Shown piece by piece: positions 1-11,384 of a stretch of 64,000 bases of DNA. The notes under the pieces were generated by a model, which had not been told where the DNA came from, did no database searches, and worked only from the letters and a program-made list of their open reading frames with translations. The DNA comes from Cyprinodon diabolis. Lineage: Eukaryota; Chordata; Actinopteri; Cyprinodontiformes; Cyprinodontidae. Position numbers and translations under genes: made by a program. Each line of letters starts with the position of its first letter. The stretch's first letter is position 1. The stretch spans positions 19,864,591-19,928,590 of the forward strand of contig CM060078.1 of the NCBI GenBank assembly GCA_030533445.1. Direction: 5' to 3'.

Positions 1-4
1 TTAA

Positions 5-974
5 AGGCCCTGTATCACCTTGACGATTTACACCAGTGTATGCCTGATGTACAAATAATCTGACGGAAACGCTGGCATACGTTGGATAATGTTATGGATA
101 CGTTTTGTATAAGTTAGAGGCATGCTGAAGTACACTGCTGTATGCTGGCGTACGCGTTGACATATGGCAAGTACATGGAGAAATTTTGAGGATGCTCAAA
201 ATTTCCCTATATATGCCAGCGTATGCCGTACATGGGTCATAAGTTACAGGTAAGTTATTTGATCGTTGACATACATTAAGTGTAAGTTACTCATAAGTCT
301 TGTTGTCCAACTTATCTAAAATCTATGAGTAAGTTGTGCATAACTTATGAGTAACTTATCAAGAACCTCTCTCCAACGCATATCAATGTATGCACGTATA
401 TTTGACGAGTTCCAGATGACCAGTTAACATGTCTCTAACTTACAGCTACTATACAGTATAATAGTGTATTGGCAGCGTTTGGGTATAAAAGGGGTTCACT
501 GGAGGAAACTGTCAGTTCTCCTCCAGACTTCATCCCCATCATATAGTGGGCAAGAATGTGAGTGTGATGGATCCTCCCTGTGTTCAGGCCCACAGCCATG
601 ACCAGCAAACCTAGCAGACAAGATGCTGACTCTGCTGCAACTGCAAACCTTCTTTCTTTTTTTCCCCTTTTTTTTCTTTGGAGGGCGGTAAACAGGAGCC
701 AGGTTAATATCCCAACTGCCGATCAAAGACATTTTTTTATGCACATCGCTGCCCCCTCAGGACACTGGCTTGTGCATCATTTGATGGGCATTACGCTGCC
801 ATACGTTATGCATAACGTAGGCTGTCATTGGACATAAGTCCTGGACTCGTGAATCTGCTATGTATACGCCTAAAACTGAAAACATACATAGAGAATTCAG
901 TGTATGCCAGCGTTTTATAAGATTCTTGGACGTCAGACATATGCTGGCTTAATCAGCAAGGTGTGACAGGGCCC
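5..974. mobile_element. Non-autonomous DNA transposon, PIF/Harbinger-like (TAA target duplication)
   Basis: The two ends are inverted copies of each other: the left end begins AGGCCCTGTATCACCTT and the complement of the right end begins GGGCCCTGTCACACCTT, with similarity continuing for about 40 bp. TAA lies directly outside each end (2-4 and 975-977). A TAA duplication with GGGCCCTG-type ends fits PIF/Harbinger elements; that assignment is inference. No transposase frame is present. The interior is full of short motifs such as TATGCCAGCGT and its complement, plus palindromes at 180-205, 499-526 and 802-819. A TATA box at 484 suggests the remains of a transposase promoter. Confidence 0.6.
484..526 (+). 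promoter_or_regulatory. TATA box followed by a near-perfect hairpin inside the 5-974 element
   Basis: TATAAAAGG lies at 484-492. At 499-526 the sequence folds into a hairpin: CTGGAGGA pairs with TCCTCCAG, and AACTG inside it pairs with CAGTT, leaving one loop base and one bulged base. The hairpin sits where transcription would begin. ATG codons follow at 570 and 598, but their frames are short and match nothing I recognise. It could be the promoter and leader of a lost transposase gene. Confidence 0.4.
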
Positions 975-977
975 TAA

Positions 978-2141
978 GATTTGCAGAGTTCTGAAAGGCT
1001 GTTCCGCTGCAGCATTTCAATGAAGTTAAGTTCTCAGCTCTGACTGGGCAATCAAAAGATGTTATTTTTTTGTTGTTTAGTACCTGATAAACCAGACCTT
1101 ACCTGGCAGTTGGTTTCAGAATATTTGTGCTAATTTGTTATCCCTACCTTGATCTTATCTGTCTAAAGGCCTTACAGAGAGAAGAAGCTGTCTTCTATTA
1201 ATAATATTTTTTTGTGCTTGTGCTGCAATGATATTTATCTTTAAATGTGTTAATTGACCCCTATAGAGTCTGCAATTAAGCTCTTTTCTGAGCATTACCA
1301 GGATTCACTTTGGGTTAACTAAACATTATGTTCTGTAGACTTATGAGTTACACACAGGGTACACAAGATCCCTCACTCTGTAAAATGATGGGTCACAAAT
1401 TGTTTGAAAACACCCGTATAACCCTTCCCTAATTAATGGGCAGAAACAATAATTTTTCATGGGTCGTTGCCAATGCCACTGCTTTCTAATCTAAGTTAAC
1501 AGTGATTAGCTGTGATTGGTTCATTTTAACCAGCTACATTCAAGCCTGACTGGTGGAAACAAGAAATAACTTACATAGAAACTTCCTGCCAACATGACGT
1601 AGATTGACACATCATAAAAAGTAACATAATATATGACGATTATAAAAGACATGTAGCAACACATAAGACACTTTTAATTTTTCTAGCTTGCAAAAACATT
1701 AGGAAGCCATTTCTAAATTAGTACTCCAAGACGAGAGCTGTTATCCACAGATGGAGCAAACATGGAACAGAACTGACTCCTCCCAGGGTTGAACATCAAC
1801 AACTCACCCAAATAGTTTCATAGAATGATCCAGTATAACATCTGTAACACCGCAGGCCCGATTTCCCTTTTAGTAAAGGTCAGTGTAATGAATTCCTCAC
1901 TTAGGCAGGCGAAACAGGTATCCAGTTTCAAAGCAAAAAGCACTGGTGAACGAAAATAACATAAAGGCTCAACTCACAATGACTAAAACATCTAAAAGAT
2001 CCCCAAAGAACTCTGGGAAAATATTCCATTGACTGCTTTGTGACCTTGATGACCATACTTAGTCAATGAATCATCAATTCTATTCTATTCAGGTAAGGAA
2101 AGATTTTTTCTTACCTGAAGTTCAAAACAGCAAGTTCAATT
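978..2141. other. Unannotated spacer
   Basis: AT-rich DNA with no long reading frame, no recognisable repeat ends and no convincing splice-site pair. I see nothing specific in it. Confidence 0.6.
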
Positions 2142-2143
2142 TA

Positions 2144-3364
2144 CACTCACCAGCAACTTTATTAGGTACCCCATGCTAGTAACGGGTTGGACCCCCTTTT
2201 GCCTTCAGAACTGCCTCAATTCTTGGTGGCATAGATTCAACAAGGTGCTGGAAGCATTCCTCAGGGAGTTTGGTCCATATTGACATGATGGCATCACACA
2301 GTTGCCGCAGATTTGTCGGCTGCACATCCATGATGCAAATCTCCCGTTCCACCACATCCCAAAGATGCTCTATTGGATTGAGATCTGGTGACTGTGGAGG
2401 CCATTTGAGTACAGTGAACTCATTGTCATGTTCAAGAAACTAGTCTGAGATGATTCCAGCTTTATGACATGGCGCATTATCCTGCTGAAAGTAGCCATCA
2501 GAAGTTGGGTACATTGTGGTCATAAAGGGATGGACATGGTCAGCAACAATACTCAGGTAGGCTGTGGCGTTGCAACAATGCTCAATTGGTACCAAGGGGC
2601 CCAAAGAGTGCCAAGAAAATATTTCCCACACCATGACACCACCACCACCAGCCTGAACCGTTGATACAAGGCAGGATGGATCCATGCTTTCATGTTGTAG
2701 ACGCCAAATTCTGACCCTACCATCCAAATGTCGCAGCAGAAATCGAGACTCATCAGACCAGGCAACGTTTTTCCAATCTTCTATTGTCCAATTTCGATGA
2801 GCTTGTGCAAATTGTAGCCTCAGTTTCCTGTTCTTAGCTGAAAGGAGTGGCACCCGGTGTGGTCTTCTGCTGCTGTAGCCCATCTGCCCCAAAGTTCGAC
2901 GTACTGTGCGTTCAGAGATGCTCTTCTGCCCACCTTGGTTGTAACGGGTGGTTATTTGAGTCACTGTTGCCCTTCTATCAGCTCGAACCAGTCTGGCCAT
3001 TCTCCTCTGACCTCTGGCATCAACAAGGCATTTCCGCCCATAGAACTGCCGCTCACTGGATGTTTTTTCTATTTCGGACCATTCTCTGTAAACCCTAGAG
3101 ATGGTTGTGCATGAAAATCCCGGTAGATCAGCAGTTTCTGAAATACACAGACCAGCCCTTCTGGCACCAACAATCATGCCACGTTCAAAGTCACTCAAAT
3201 CACCTTTCTTCCCCATACTGATGCTCGGTTTGAACTGCAGGAGATTGTCTTGACCATGTCTACATGCCTAAATGCACTGAGTTGCCGCCATGTGATTGGC
3301 TGCTTAGAAATTAAGTGTTAACGAGCAGTTGGACAGGTGTACCTAATAAAGTGGCCGGTGAGTG
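2144..3364 (-). mobile_element. Complete Tc1/mariner-type transposon, 1221 bp
   Basis: TA lies directly outside both ends (2142-2143 and 3365-3366), the usual Tc1/mariner target duplication. The terminal repeats begin CACTCACC and run about 28 bp to TTATTAGGTAC, with two mismatches among the first dozen bases. The only gene, a transposase, runs on the minus strand and fills most of the element. Element size and layout are those of a full-length Tc1 family member. Confidence 0.92.
2176..3216 (-). pseudogene. Tc1-type DDE transposase with one premature stop
   Basis: The frame starts at MGKKGDLSDFERG and, apart from one TAG at 2440-2442, stays open to the natural stop at 2176-2178, giving 346 codons, the usual Tc1 transposase length. 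The N-terminal third holds a helix-turn-helix DNA-binding region. The catalytic triad is visible: Asp in AWSDESRF, Asp in FQQDNAPCH and Glu in SPDLNPIEHLW. The stop falls just after HKAGIISD, between the second Asp and the Glu, so the truncated product would be 258 residues and lack the third catalytic residue. No frameshift was seen, which suggests recent inactivation. The protein would cut and paste the element in the nucleus. Confidence 0.9.
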
Positions 3365-3366
3365 TA

Positions 3367-3700
3367 GATTGTCTAAAAAGAAACAAAAAGGACAGTTGCC
3401 TTGTCAATGTATACATTATAGTACTACTATAGCTACTCTGATGTTTTTCACGCAATTCGTGAAACACGGAGAGCGTGAGTGAAGTGTCCATTTAACAACC
3501 AGGACCCACTGTACATCAGATAGACTGGTATTAGCTGACACCAACAGCATTGTGTCATTTAAAGAATCATCAATGTAATTCTCACATAAAGTGTTCAATA
3601 AAACTTTGCTAAAACAAGTAATAGTGGATGCCAGTATCTCTGTGTTGTTAAACTCTTGAGCAATGGGAGGGAATAATAGGGAAAGTATAAAAAACATAAA
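3367..3700. other. Short spacer between transposon and SINE-like repeat
   Basis: No gene seen. It contains a small inverted repeat at 3446-3464 (TTTCACG and CGTGAAA around a 5-nt loop). Confidence 0.5.
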
Positions 3701-3702
3701 AA

Positions 3703-4084
3703 AGCACTGCTGCCTTGCAGCGAGAGAGTTCCAGGTTTGATTCCCGTCCAAGGGTCTTTCTGCATGGAGTTTGCATGTTCTCCCTAAGCATGTGTGGGTT
3801 CTCGCCAGATACTTCAGCTTCTTCCACAGTCCAAAAACATGACTGTTAGGTCAACTGGCTTCTCTAAATTCTCCTTAGGTGTGAGTGCGTGTGTGAATGG
3901 TTGTTTGTCCTGTTTGTCTCTGTGTTGCCCTGCAATAGACTGGTGACCTCTCCATGGTGGATCCTCCTCTCACCCGTAGACAGCTGGAGATAGGCACCAG
4001 CACCCCTCGCGATCCTACCAGGGATAAGCCGAAATGGAAAATGGATGGATGCATGGATGGATGGATGGATGGATGGATGGATGA
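3703..4084 (+). repeat. SINE/LINE-tail type interspersed repeat ending in (GGAT)n
   Basis: The block reads as a very common fish interspersed repeat. It has a tRNA-like B-box stretch (GGTTTGATTCC at 3734-3744), a long body including CATGGAGTTTGCATGTTC, and a tail of GGAT repeats at about 4040-4084. The B-box suggests a tRNA-derived SINE head, and the microsatellite tail is typical of LINE-mobilised repeats such as RTE partners. The family name is not certain. Confidence 0.6.
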
Positions 4085-4190
4085 AAAGCAATCAGTGACA
4101 GAGAGTCTGTTTGGAACTCTGGCAATGACATAAACCGGATAAAATGCAACAGAGCCGTTCGGCCTGTAGGCCTTTCGAAAACTACCAACA

Positions 4191-4568
4191 TATTCTCATT
4201 ATCAGTTCATATGAAATCGTACGAAAAGTTATGCACACTATTTCGTACGTTTTGGACGTTTTTCCTCAAAAAACCACATCAGTGCACATGCCCTGGCAGA
4301 CAGAAAAAAAAGGAGATCCGCAGACGGACGTAAAACTGGGAAAAACAGTGCAATCATCACTTATTCATGTTTCTAACTACGTTGCTTGCTGTTTTATATC
4401 TTAGAGTTAGGGTTAGGGTCAGGGTTAGGGCTAATTGTAATTTATATTCTATGTTCCTGAATGGTGCGTCAGATGCGCATGCGCATACGACGAATAAAAC
4501 GTCCAAAACGTACGAAATTATGGTGCATAACTTTTCGTACGATTTCATACAAACTCATAATGAGAATA
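4191..4568. mobile_element. Fold-back MITE with ~74-bp terminal inverted repeats
   Basis: The left arm (4191-4265) and the complement of the right arm (about 4495-4568) match over about 74 bp with only a few differences. Both start TATTCTCATTAT and carry the palindromic core CGTACG twice. The interior has no coding frame. It contains a telomere-like tract at 4405-4431. The arms make up about 40 percent of the element, so a single strand would form a long hairpin. TA at the ends may be the target duplication, giving possible Tc1/mariner parentage, but this is unproven. Confidence 0.7.
4405..4431 (+). repeat. Interstitial telomere-like (GGGTTA)n tract
   Basis: About four imperfect units of the vertebrate telomere hexamer, with one unit reading GGGTCA. 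The tract lies inside the fold-back MITE at 4191-4568, so it is probably part of the element rather than a chromosome-fusion scar. Confidence 0.7.
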
Positions 4569-4569
4569 C

Positions 4570-7500
4570 ACTGAAACTATTGGATATTTATCTGATTTAG
4601 TACTTCATAAGGAAGTGGCTCGTATATGATGTTTTAGGGGTCAAAAATTAGAATTGAGCCATTCAGGCTGCTGTGAAAAACTGGGATATGAGTTGCAGAT
4701 GTGTGAAAAGGTCGGATTTAGGTTGTATTTTCCTGCAGTGTGAACGCGGCCATAGTCAGATACAATGCACACCCCTGAGGTAGAAATTAAACAAATCTAA
4801 ACTTTTCTGTTTTGATGAGAGATATTGTGTTGTTATATTGTGCTGTTTTGCACACAGGGCCTTTGATTACTTCTTTTTATTCTCGTGGCCTCAGCTGGCT
4901 TGCCTTCTCTAATTCATGCGAGTCCACTTTATTTGATATTTCCTTCAGTTTAGTAATGATTTATCTAATAAAGGCCTTTCATTTATTGCTATTTTTGTAT
5001 CTCAGCGCTACAAATAAGTGTTGGAAAATAAATAATCAAATACTAGTAAGGGTGTATTCAATGAGACTGCCACCAATTTTGGACTACAGTATGAGATGGT
5101 ACAAGGATTTAAAAGGCTCTGTAGAATGAAGGGGTTACGGTGAAAATGTGGTATAGAAATAATGAATGATATTAAGGTCTTTGGTATAATTTGTGTATTG
5201 TATGAAACACTTCGCAAACTGCAACTCTATTTTGCGTTTTTTTCCCATAAATGTAAAAGATGACATTCATTATATACAAAAAAATTTGCATGACTGTTTT
5301 GGAAAAGTTGATAAAAGACTGGAAAACCTCTACTGCTAAGTTTTTTATACTAAAGGAAACCATCTCATTCTTCATTTACAGAGCTGTAAACAAGTTGTTC
5401 TGTTTTATTTTTTCAAGTCATTTTGCTATTTTTTTTCATTTTAACGATCAGTGAATTTGATTGAAGTTTATTCAGTCAGATTGTTAAGGTAACAGAGAGA
5501 GCTGGTGTGCATTCTAAGGCAGATAATGACGAACGAAGACCAAGACATAATGGTCAGTACTGTTTTTCATTGCATTGAAATATATGCAAATTATATTTTT
5601 CTAGTCTATAGTGTACCTGGTTTGTGTTTAAGATTAAATTTGTTTTTTTTTTAGTTTGGGACTGGTAAAACGAATGTTACAGTACATGGATAAATTTGGG
5701 AATTTTGGAAAATGGGAATAATAACCTCAACATTTCAGTTTCTTTCTAAATTCAGATATAAAAAAAACTATGCACATTCTCTGTACAACATATACTACCT
5801 GTACTTGTTCAGGGGTGACATTCCATTAATTATAGCATCAATGTCGCATGATTTGGATATGATCCATCTGTGGATCTGAGTGTAAAGAGTATAGCTGTTT
5901 TAAACTTGAATACATTTCAGCAATAAATGAACTTTAGTTTAGTGTGAACTGTTTCCCTTTTCTACTGGATTATTAAATCTACGTTGCTGTAAATCTTGTT
6001 AGCAAACAAAAGTTTGGATTGTGTGGAGGCTCTTGAAGTAATGACCTGAGCCACACAGACCAGTATGATCATAATTAACCTCTTTTTGTGTGTGTGTGTT
6101 TTTGTTTTGGTCAAATTAAGTTATGAGATTTTTAAAATATGCTGATTTATGTTGGTTTTATTCGGTGTTTAAAGATGCAAACTCTAGTGGCATATTTCTT
6201 TTATCTATGTATATGAATAATAAACAATTTCTTTGCCAAAACTTTACTGTGTGCATGTACACAATTAAGATGGCCTTCACATTTTGTGATATTTTTCTCA
6301 TCTTTGCAGAAAAATTACTTTATTTCTATGAATGTTATCTAAGATTTAGATCAACAAATTCACCCTTATTCAAAGTTTCCTTTGCATTATGAGCATGATT
6401 TAAGTTTAAAAACAAGAATGCTGTAAAATCTTAGATCTCCAGATAGGAGACAACTGCTGAGCAGCTTCAAAAAGGATTGTTTGTAGTTATAAATTCTACT
6501 TATATTTGAGTTTAGGAGTACATTGATGATTATAAATACTGCATGTTTTCTGCTCTTTGACTGGCTGTTTTGAGGAGCATCCTAAATAAGCCACCTTGAA
6601 GTTTCTGAAGCGATCTAAAAGCACAATTCAGAGTTGTATGTACCTTTTTAAGAGACTGAGGATGTCAGCAGGAGGAAGAAGAAGAAATGGAGGAGAAAGA
6701 AGAAATGGAGGAGGCTTCAATTCGAAGATGCCACCGCTTATATGTTGCAAGGTGATGAAGAACAGATATCTGCCCTTAAAGAATTTGTGCCCTGCAGACA
6801 TATGCCAGATATGTGTCTTTCTTCTCTCTCCTGTCCCATTATTCAACATTCAAACACAGTGCAACAAAAGGCAGCTTGAAATACTGCCACCCCCTGCCCC
6901 CCAAAAAGAATATTGAAGATGGTCGAGCTTGCAGGTTAAAAATGTATATGCAAATGTGAGCTACATTAGAGCGTGCACAGGTTGTTAATAAATTAACACG
7001 TGGCAGAAATAATTCAGTTTAGCGTGATAATTCTTGGGTGTGAGCTGTCAGCCGTTGCATTGTTCCGGGATGGAAAGTGACGCTGAAATGGCAACACAAG
7101 CGGTGAACTGTGATGTTTTAGTGTACCTCCGTTTGCAGTGCTCTGACACAATAACTGCTTTTTGCTCTACTTGCTCTACTTTTTTTTGTCATTTCGACAG
7201 AACAAAAGGTTTAATTAAGGATGCTTTCTGAACGGAAGCTGACGTGAAAAACACACACACCCAGCTCAGCTAAGGTGTGAGTTGGCGATAAGTCAAACCT
7301 GCTGCTTGTGAAACACATGCATCTTGAAAGTTTTTGTGAATTTCATTCCTAACATTGATCATCACTATTCATGACTTATGCAGAGACTGCGATATGCCAA
7401 ATGTTATGTCTCCTCCTTGGTTGCCATAGTTGCTAAGCTGCCGATTGTAGGAGGACAACTTGACGTTCCAGGCAGGGACGTTATGTGATGAGTGCGTTTC

Positions 7501-8055
7501 TTCTTTTCTTCTGTCTGGAGATTTGCATAGCAGGAACCCAGGGATCTGACACTCTGTTTGTGTAGCTCAAGGTGCAGAGGATATACGAAGTGTCAATTGA
7601 CTTGCAGTCAAGTTTTTAATAAGTGCCATTTGTTCAATCTGTTGTTTAAACATTCCCGTCACCTCCATGTATCTTTAAAGACTGTCGGCCTCCCTATCTT
7701 TTAATTAAGTCTTGGACTAATGTGCCGCTTAATTGTCTAATCTTGAAGATTTTGTTTTCTCTAATTTACTTGGAAAAGGTATCGCAAGCTAAGCTTTTTA
7801 ATTTGGGTCTGTTAGGGTGGGTGTTTAGTGGGCTCCAAATGTATGAGGGAACACTTCAAAGAATGAGAAACAAAGTAAACTTTTCAAATTTAATGAGCAG
7901 AAAGTCCTAGGATTATGTTAGGTTTTTGTCCGATTTTCCTGCCATTCTTTGTGGTAAAATTTGAATGTTTGTGGCCTTTTTTGGGTAACTTTTTAAACTG
8001 AAGATGCATAATCCATAACTTTCATAACACTTTTTAGCTATGCAACTTGCAGATT
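4570..8055. other. AT-rich spacer without recognised genes
   Basis: Only short chance reading frames. The stretch at about 4620-4760 ends in GCAGTGTGAACGCGGCC, which resembles the end of a non-autonomous DNA transposon, but I could not find its inverted partner. A short (GT)n run lies near 6090. Nothing else is supported. Confidence 0.5.
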
Positions 8056-8059
8056 TACT

Positions 8060-8880
8060 GGTAACACTTTCTTTTACAGAACAGATACCATTTATTAACC
8101 ATGCAATTTAATGTTTGTTACTTGGAAATAATGCACTCATGTACTGGATTTACTCTATAAGGAGAATAAGTAAAACAGCACAAACCAAATAGTTCACATA
8201 ATGATATAAGTAATAATAATTGCATGATATCTGAGAAACGGTACAGATTCCAAATACTTAACAATTAATTATATGTGTTTTACTTGGTAATATTACATTT
8301 AGTTAGTTTTTCAAGAAAAGCATTCTAACCAATATAACTTAGAAAGCATTAATACTTTAATACCAAAGAAAAAAATACAAAAAAATACAATTTAATTGTA
8401 TTTACCCAGCAGTTTACTCAATTTCATCTGGTAAAATCCAATCATTTGCGCTGGTAATCTCGAGAAAAAGAGAACTAAAGAATTATAAAACTGAACTCAA
8501 GTTACCTTTAAATAAGAGTTTACTTAAGAAGATTGGCTTGTTGTCTGCTAGGAGTGGTTTTCTGTTATATGCCATGCGACTAACCGCATTTTACCAGATA
8601 ATTAACACATTAATTTATTGCTGTCATTGAAATGAATCAGTTACCTGGTTATAACTGTTTAAATTTAAGAAGTCTGACTTTACCTTGTCTGTGTAAAAAG
8701 CACTTACCTGATCATAATTTAGTTTGTAATCTATCTAACCTCATGGTAATTACCCCCCAAAATTCTCCATTGTTATGTAGTAACATATATTTGTAATAAT
8801 TACATGCAATAATTACTTTGAAATGATGTGCCTTAATTTTGGGGTAAGTACCAAAATAAAGTTTTTCTTGTTACCTAATA
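8060..8880. mobile_element. Possible degenerate MITE
   Basis: The left edge reads GGTAACACTTTCTTTTAC, and the complement of the right edge reads GGTAACAAGAAAAACTTTA. The interior has many short variants of TTACCTGGT and TAATTAC. The GGTAACACTTT start resembles ends of fish non-autonomous elements, but similarity between the two ends fades quickly and no target duplication is clear. Confidence 0.3.
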
Positions 8881-8889
8881 ATATAGTGT

Positions 8890-10667
8890 GACTTGCTTTG
8901 GTATTATCATATCATTACATGGCTATTGATGTACTGTAAAAGAAAGAAATCCTAACTTACTTATAATGGTGCTGGTGATATTTGATTGAGGCAGCAGTTG
9001 ATATTAATAAATTAACATTTAATATGGTCAAAATATACAGAGAGTGAGTTCATCCTCAGTCCTGGGTCCTCGCTAAGGTTCCTCATACAGAATTACAGTT
9101 TCTTTTTTTTTTTTACATCTAGGGGCTTCCTTAGCCTTAGAAATATTTAACTTTGTGTCTGAACCATATCACTGTTTATTTGAGCATGTAATTTTTGGAT
9201 CACAAAGACCCATTTATAATTTATTTCCAGGCTTTTGGTAGATCCCACTGGACGTGTATCAAATTTCAATATAGAAGGCTTCGAAGGGCAGTAAAAAAAA
9301 ATCCCAAACAAACAAAGAAGTAAAACCAAGCCGCAGAATTACACATCTTCCTCAGTAATCCTTGGTAAAAATTAAAATACTGCGATTGCTTGTTTTCTGA
9401 TGGAGACAGAAAGCATATACTGTACATGATTTATTTACATTTTTTTTCATGGAACAAGATATAAAGCCATTGCAGTGAAATTATCTTTATATATTTTTAA
9501 GCATTATTCTATATTTGTGTCCCACATATATAAAAAGGGAAGCGGCTGTAGCAATTAAGGTCTAGAGTTTTTTTATCAGCTTCAAAAGTCTAATTCTACA
9601 TCACACTAGTATAATGTGCACATAAATGTGTCTTTAAGGCTTCAGAGTAAGATAATTATTCTATATTTTAAAGGTTTCTTTTTTCAATTTAGGTTTGCTT
9701 TTTATGTTTTTCTTCAAATGTTATCAAATTACCTACACTTGTGTCCCATAAAATTCTTCCTAGACAGTCTAAATCTAAACCACAGAGAGAAGTTTTGCAA
9801 AGGTGTACCTTGCTGTTGTCCAGTTGACAGTCTGACACCAGAATACAGCTCAAGCCTGGGGCTCTGTTGCCACATGCACATCTTGTGATTAAATGGAAAA
9901 AGTGGCGTCAGCGCAGGTTGATAGGGCAGCACAGTGAAAGGGCCTGTAAACAATGACTCACTCAGCTTGCAAAGGAAGAGAAGAGAGGAAGCAGAGGACA
10001 GCAGCCAAAAGTTCTCCAAGTGTGACTCTGTTTGTGTGTACAGTATGAGAGTCAGTCTGAAGCCCCAGAAAAAGGAACCTCTGTCAGGAAGTCCCAACAG
10101 ACTGCGGATTTAATTCAGTCACTGAGACATCCACAAACACTCTCACAAAAAAGCAAGTGATCGTAATTATAGCAGGAATTTGGAAAGATAATTAGCACTC
10201 CAATTTTTAGAGATAATCGCAAAGAATTTTTTATACTTTTTCTGATACGTTTAAATAAATACTTTGCCCTCCATTAAAACAACAATCCACAAGTATTCCT
10301 TGTTGTGTTAACATGTTGTGTCTTACTGGCCAACAAACTGGCCTTTTCTCACAGAAAATATACATAGTTTTTTTTTACAAATGAGCTTAAGCCATATGGG
10401 CCTTCATAGAACTTAGAGGCAAAGGCCAACCACTGCCATGACAATACTAATTGTTGCTATATTTTATGCACATGGAGTAACTTATTGTTGGATACATATA
10501 CTGAATGGCAAGGGGTCTTTCCCAATCAGTGGCTACTCCCTTGCCCTACCCACTTCTCACTCCACTTGCTGTGAAGCACTCTTGCAGCTGCGGGATATAA
10601 ATACACCCTCAAAAATTGAAATGGCCTCTCCTCATACTACGGGAATAGGAAGATGGTAGCGTTCCAA
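8890..10667. other. Spacer left of the gypsy element
   Basis: No gene recognised. A CCAAT-like stretch near 10524 followed by GATATAAATAC near 10594 looks mildly promoter-like, but nothing coding follows before the insertion at 10673. Confidence 0.45.
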
Positions 10668-10672
10668 GCTCT

Positions 10673-11370
10673 TGTCATGATGGGTTCACTAAAGGAGACC
10701 CAGTTATGCAGAACACCACTGACGGACACAAGGATAAAAAGTTGAACAGTTTATTTAAGCACAAAACACACAGAATGTACTGATTCTGGTTCGGGCCTGG
10801 ATACTGGTTCACCGGAGTCTGCGTGAGAGACAGCACAGTTAGTGACTGCTGACAGGGTTTGATTTCCACAGGTTCACTGTTTGTACCTTAAGGGTTCTTG
10901 AGGTTTACTTTGGGAGAGTCACTGTTGGTTCTGGAGAAGAGTTTGTCAGCAGAGTCCGTTTGCTGCTTCAGCGTCTCGCGTCTTAGCTTGAACAGACCTT
11001 GGCTTAGATTTCCCAGCTCTAGTCCTGAGCTGCTTGGGGTTTCTCTGTGAGTCTTCAGGGTTTGGCTCAGAGGGTCGGCTCGGCAGGTTAGCTCTTCCAG
11101 AGCTTTCACAGAGGAGGCACAGGTTTCCTGGAAAACAGAGACAGTAGTTAGAATCCAGACTGGATTCAAAGTCATGGAGATTCACTGAGGATCTAGGCTT
11201 TAGCGCTGACCAACTGGAACAACACTGCGGCGTTGAGGCAAGGTCTGAAGACAGCTTATGTAGTGGATCCTCTGATGATCTTGACGTGCAGCGGCTGTGC
11301 AGGAGGCTCCCTCAGAGGATCCACGGCGGACTCTGCTGGAGAAAGATGGGATTTTCTCCAGCTCCCAACA
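10673..11370 (-). repeat. 3' LTR of the gypsy element
   Basis: 698 bp, the same length as the partner at 15730-16427. Differences from the partner lie at about 11073, 11186, 11287 and 11325, all single substitutions. A poly(A) signal (AATAAA on the minus strand) lies at 10750-10755. Confidence 0.97.
10750..10755 (-). terminator. Poly(A) signal of the gypsy element
   Basis: AATAAA on the minus strand in the 3' LTR, about 480 bp downstream of the predicted R start and about 75 bp before the LTR edge. This is where a retrotransposon transcript should be cleaved. Confidence 0.65.
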
Positions 11371-11384
11371 GTACCCCCCCTCAA
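11371..11384 (-). promoter_or_regulatory. Polypurine tract (plus-strand primer site)
   Basis: Directly before the 3' LTR the minus strand reads GAGGGGGGG followed by TAC. This matches the polypurine tract that primes second-strand DNA synthesis. The pol stop codon (TGA, 11381-11383) overlaps its start. Confidence 0.85.

Noticed and set aside
580..837. Open frame of 85 codons inside the first transposon
   Set aside because: No recognisable domain, and it runs through a long poly-pyrimidine stretch; kept only as context for the promoter-like block.
3734..3744. tRNA gene suggested by a B-box
   Set aside because: No complete cloverleaf is visible; the B-box belongs to a SINE-like repeat.
4620..4760. 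Possible DNA-transposon end (GTGTGAACGCGGCC)
   Set aside because: No inverted partner found in the window.
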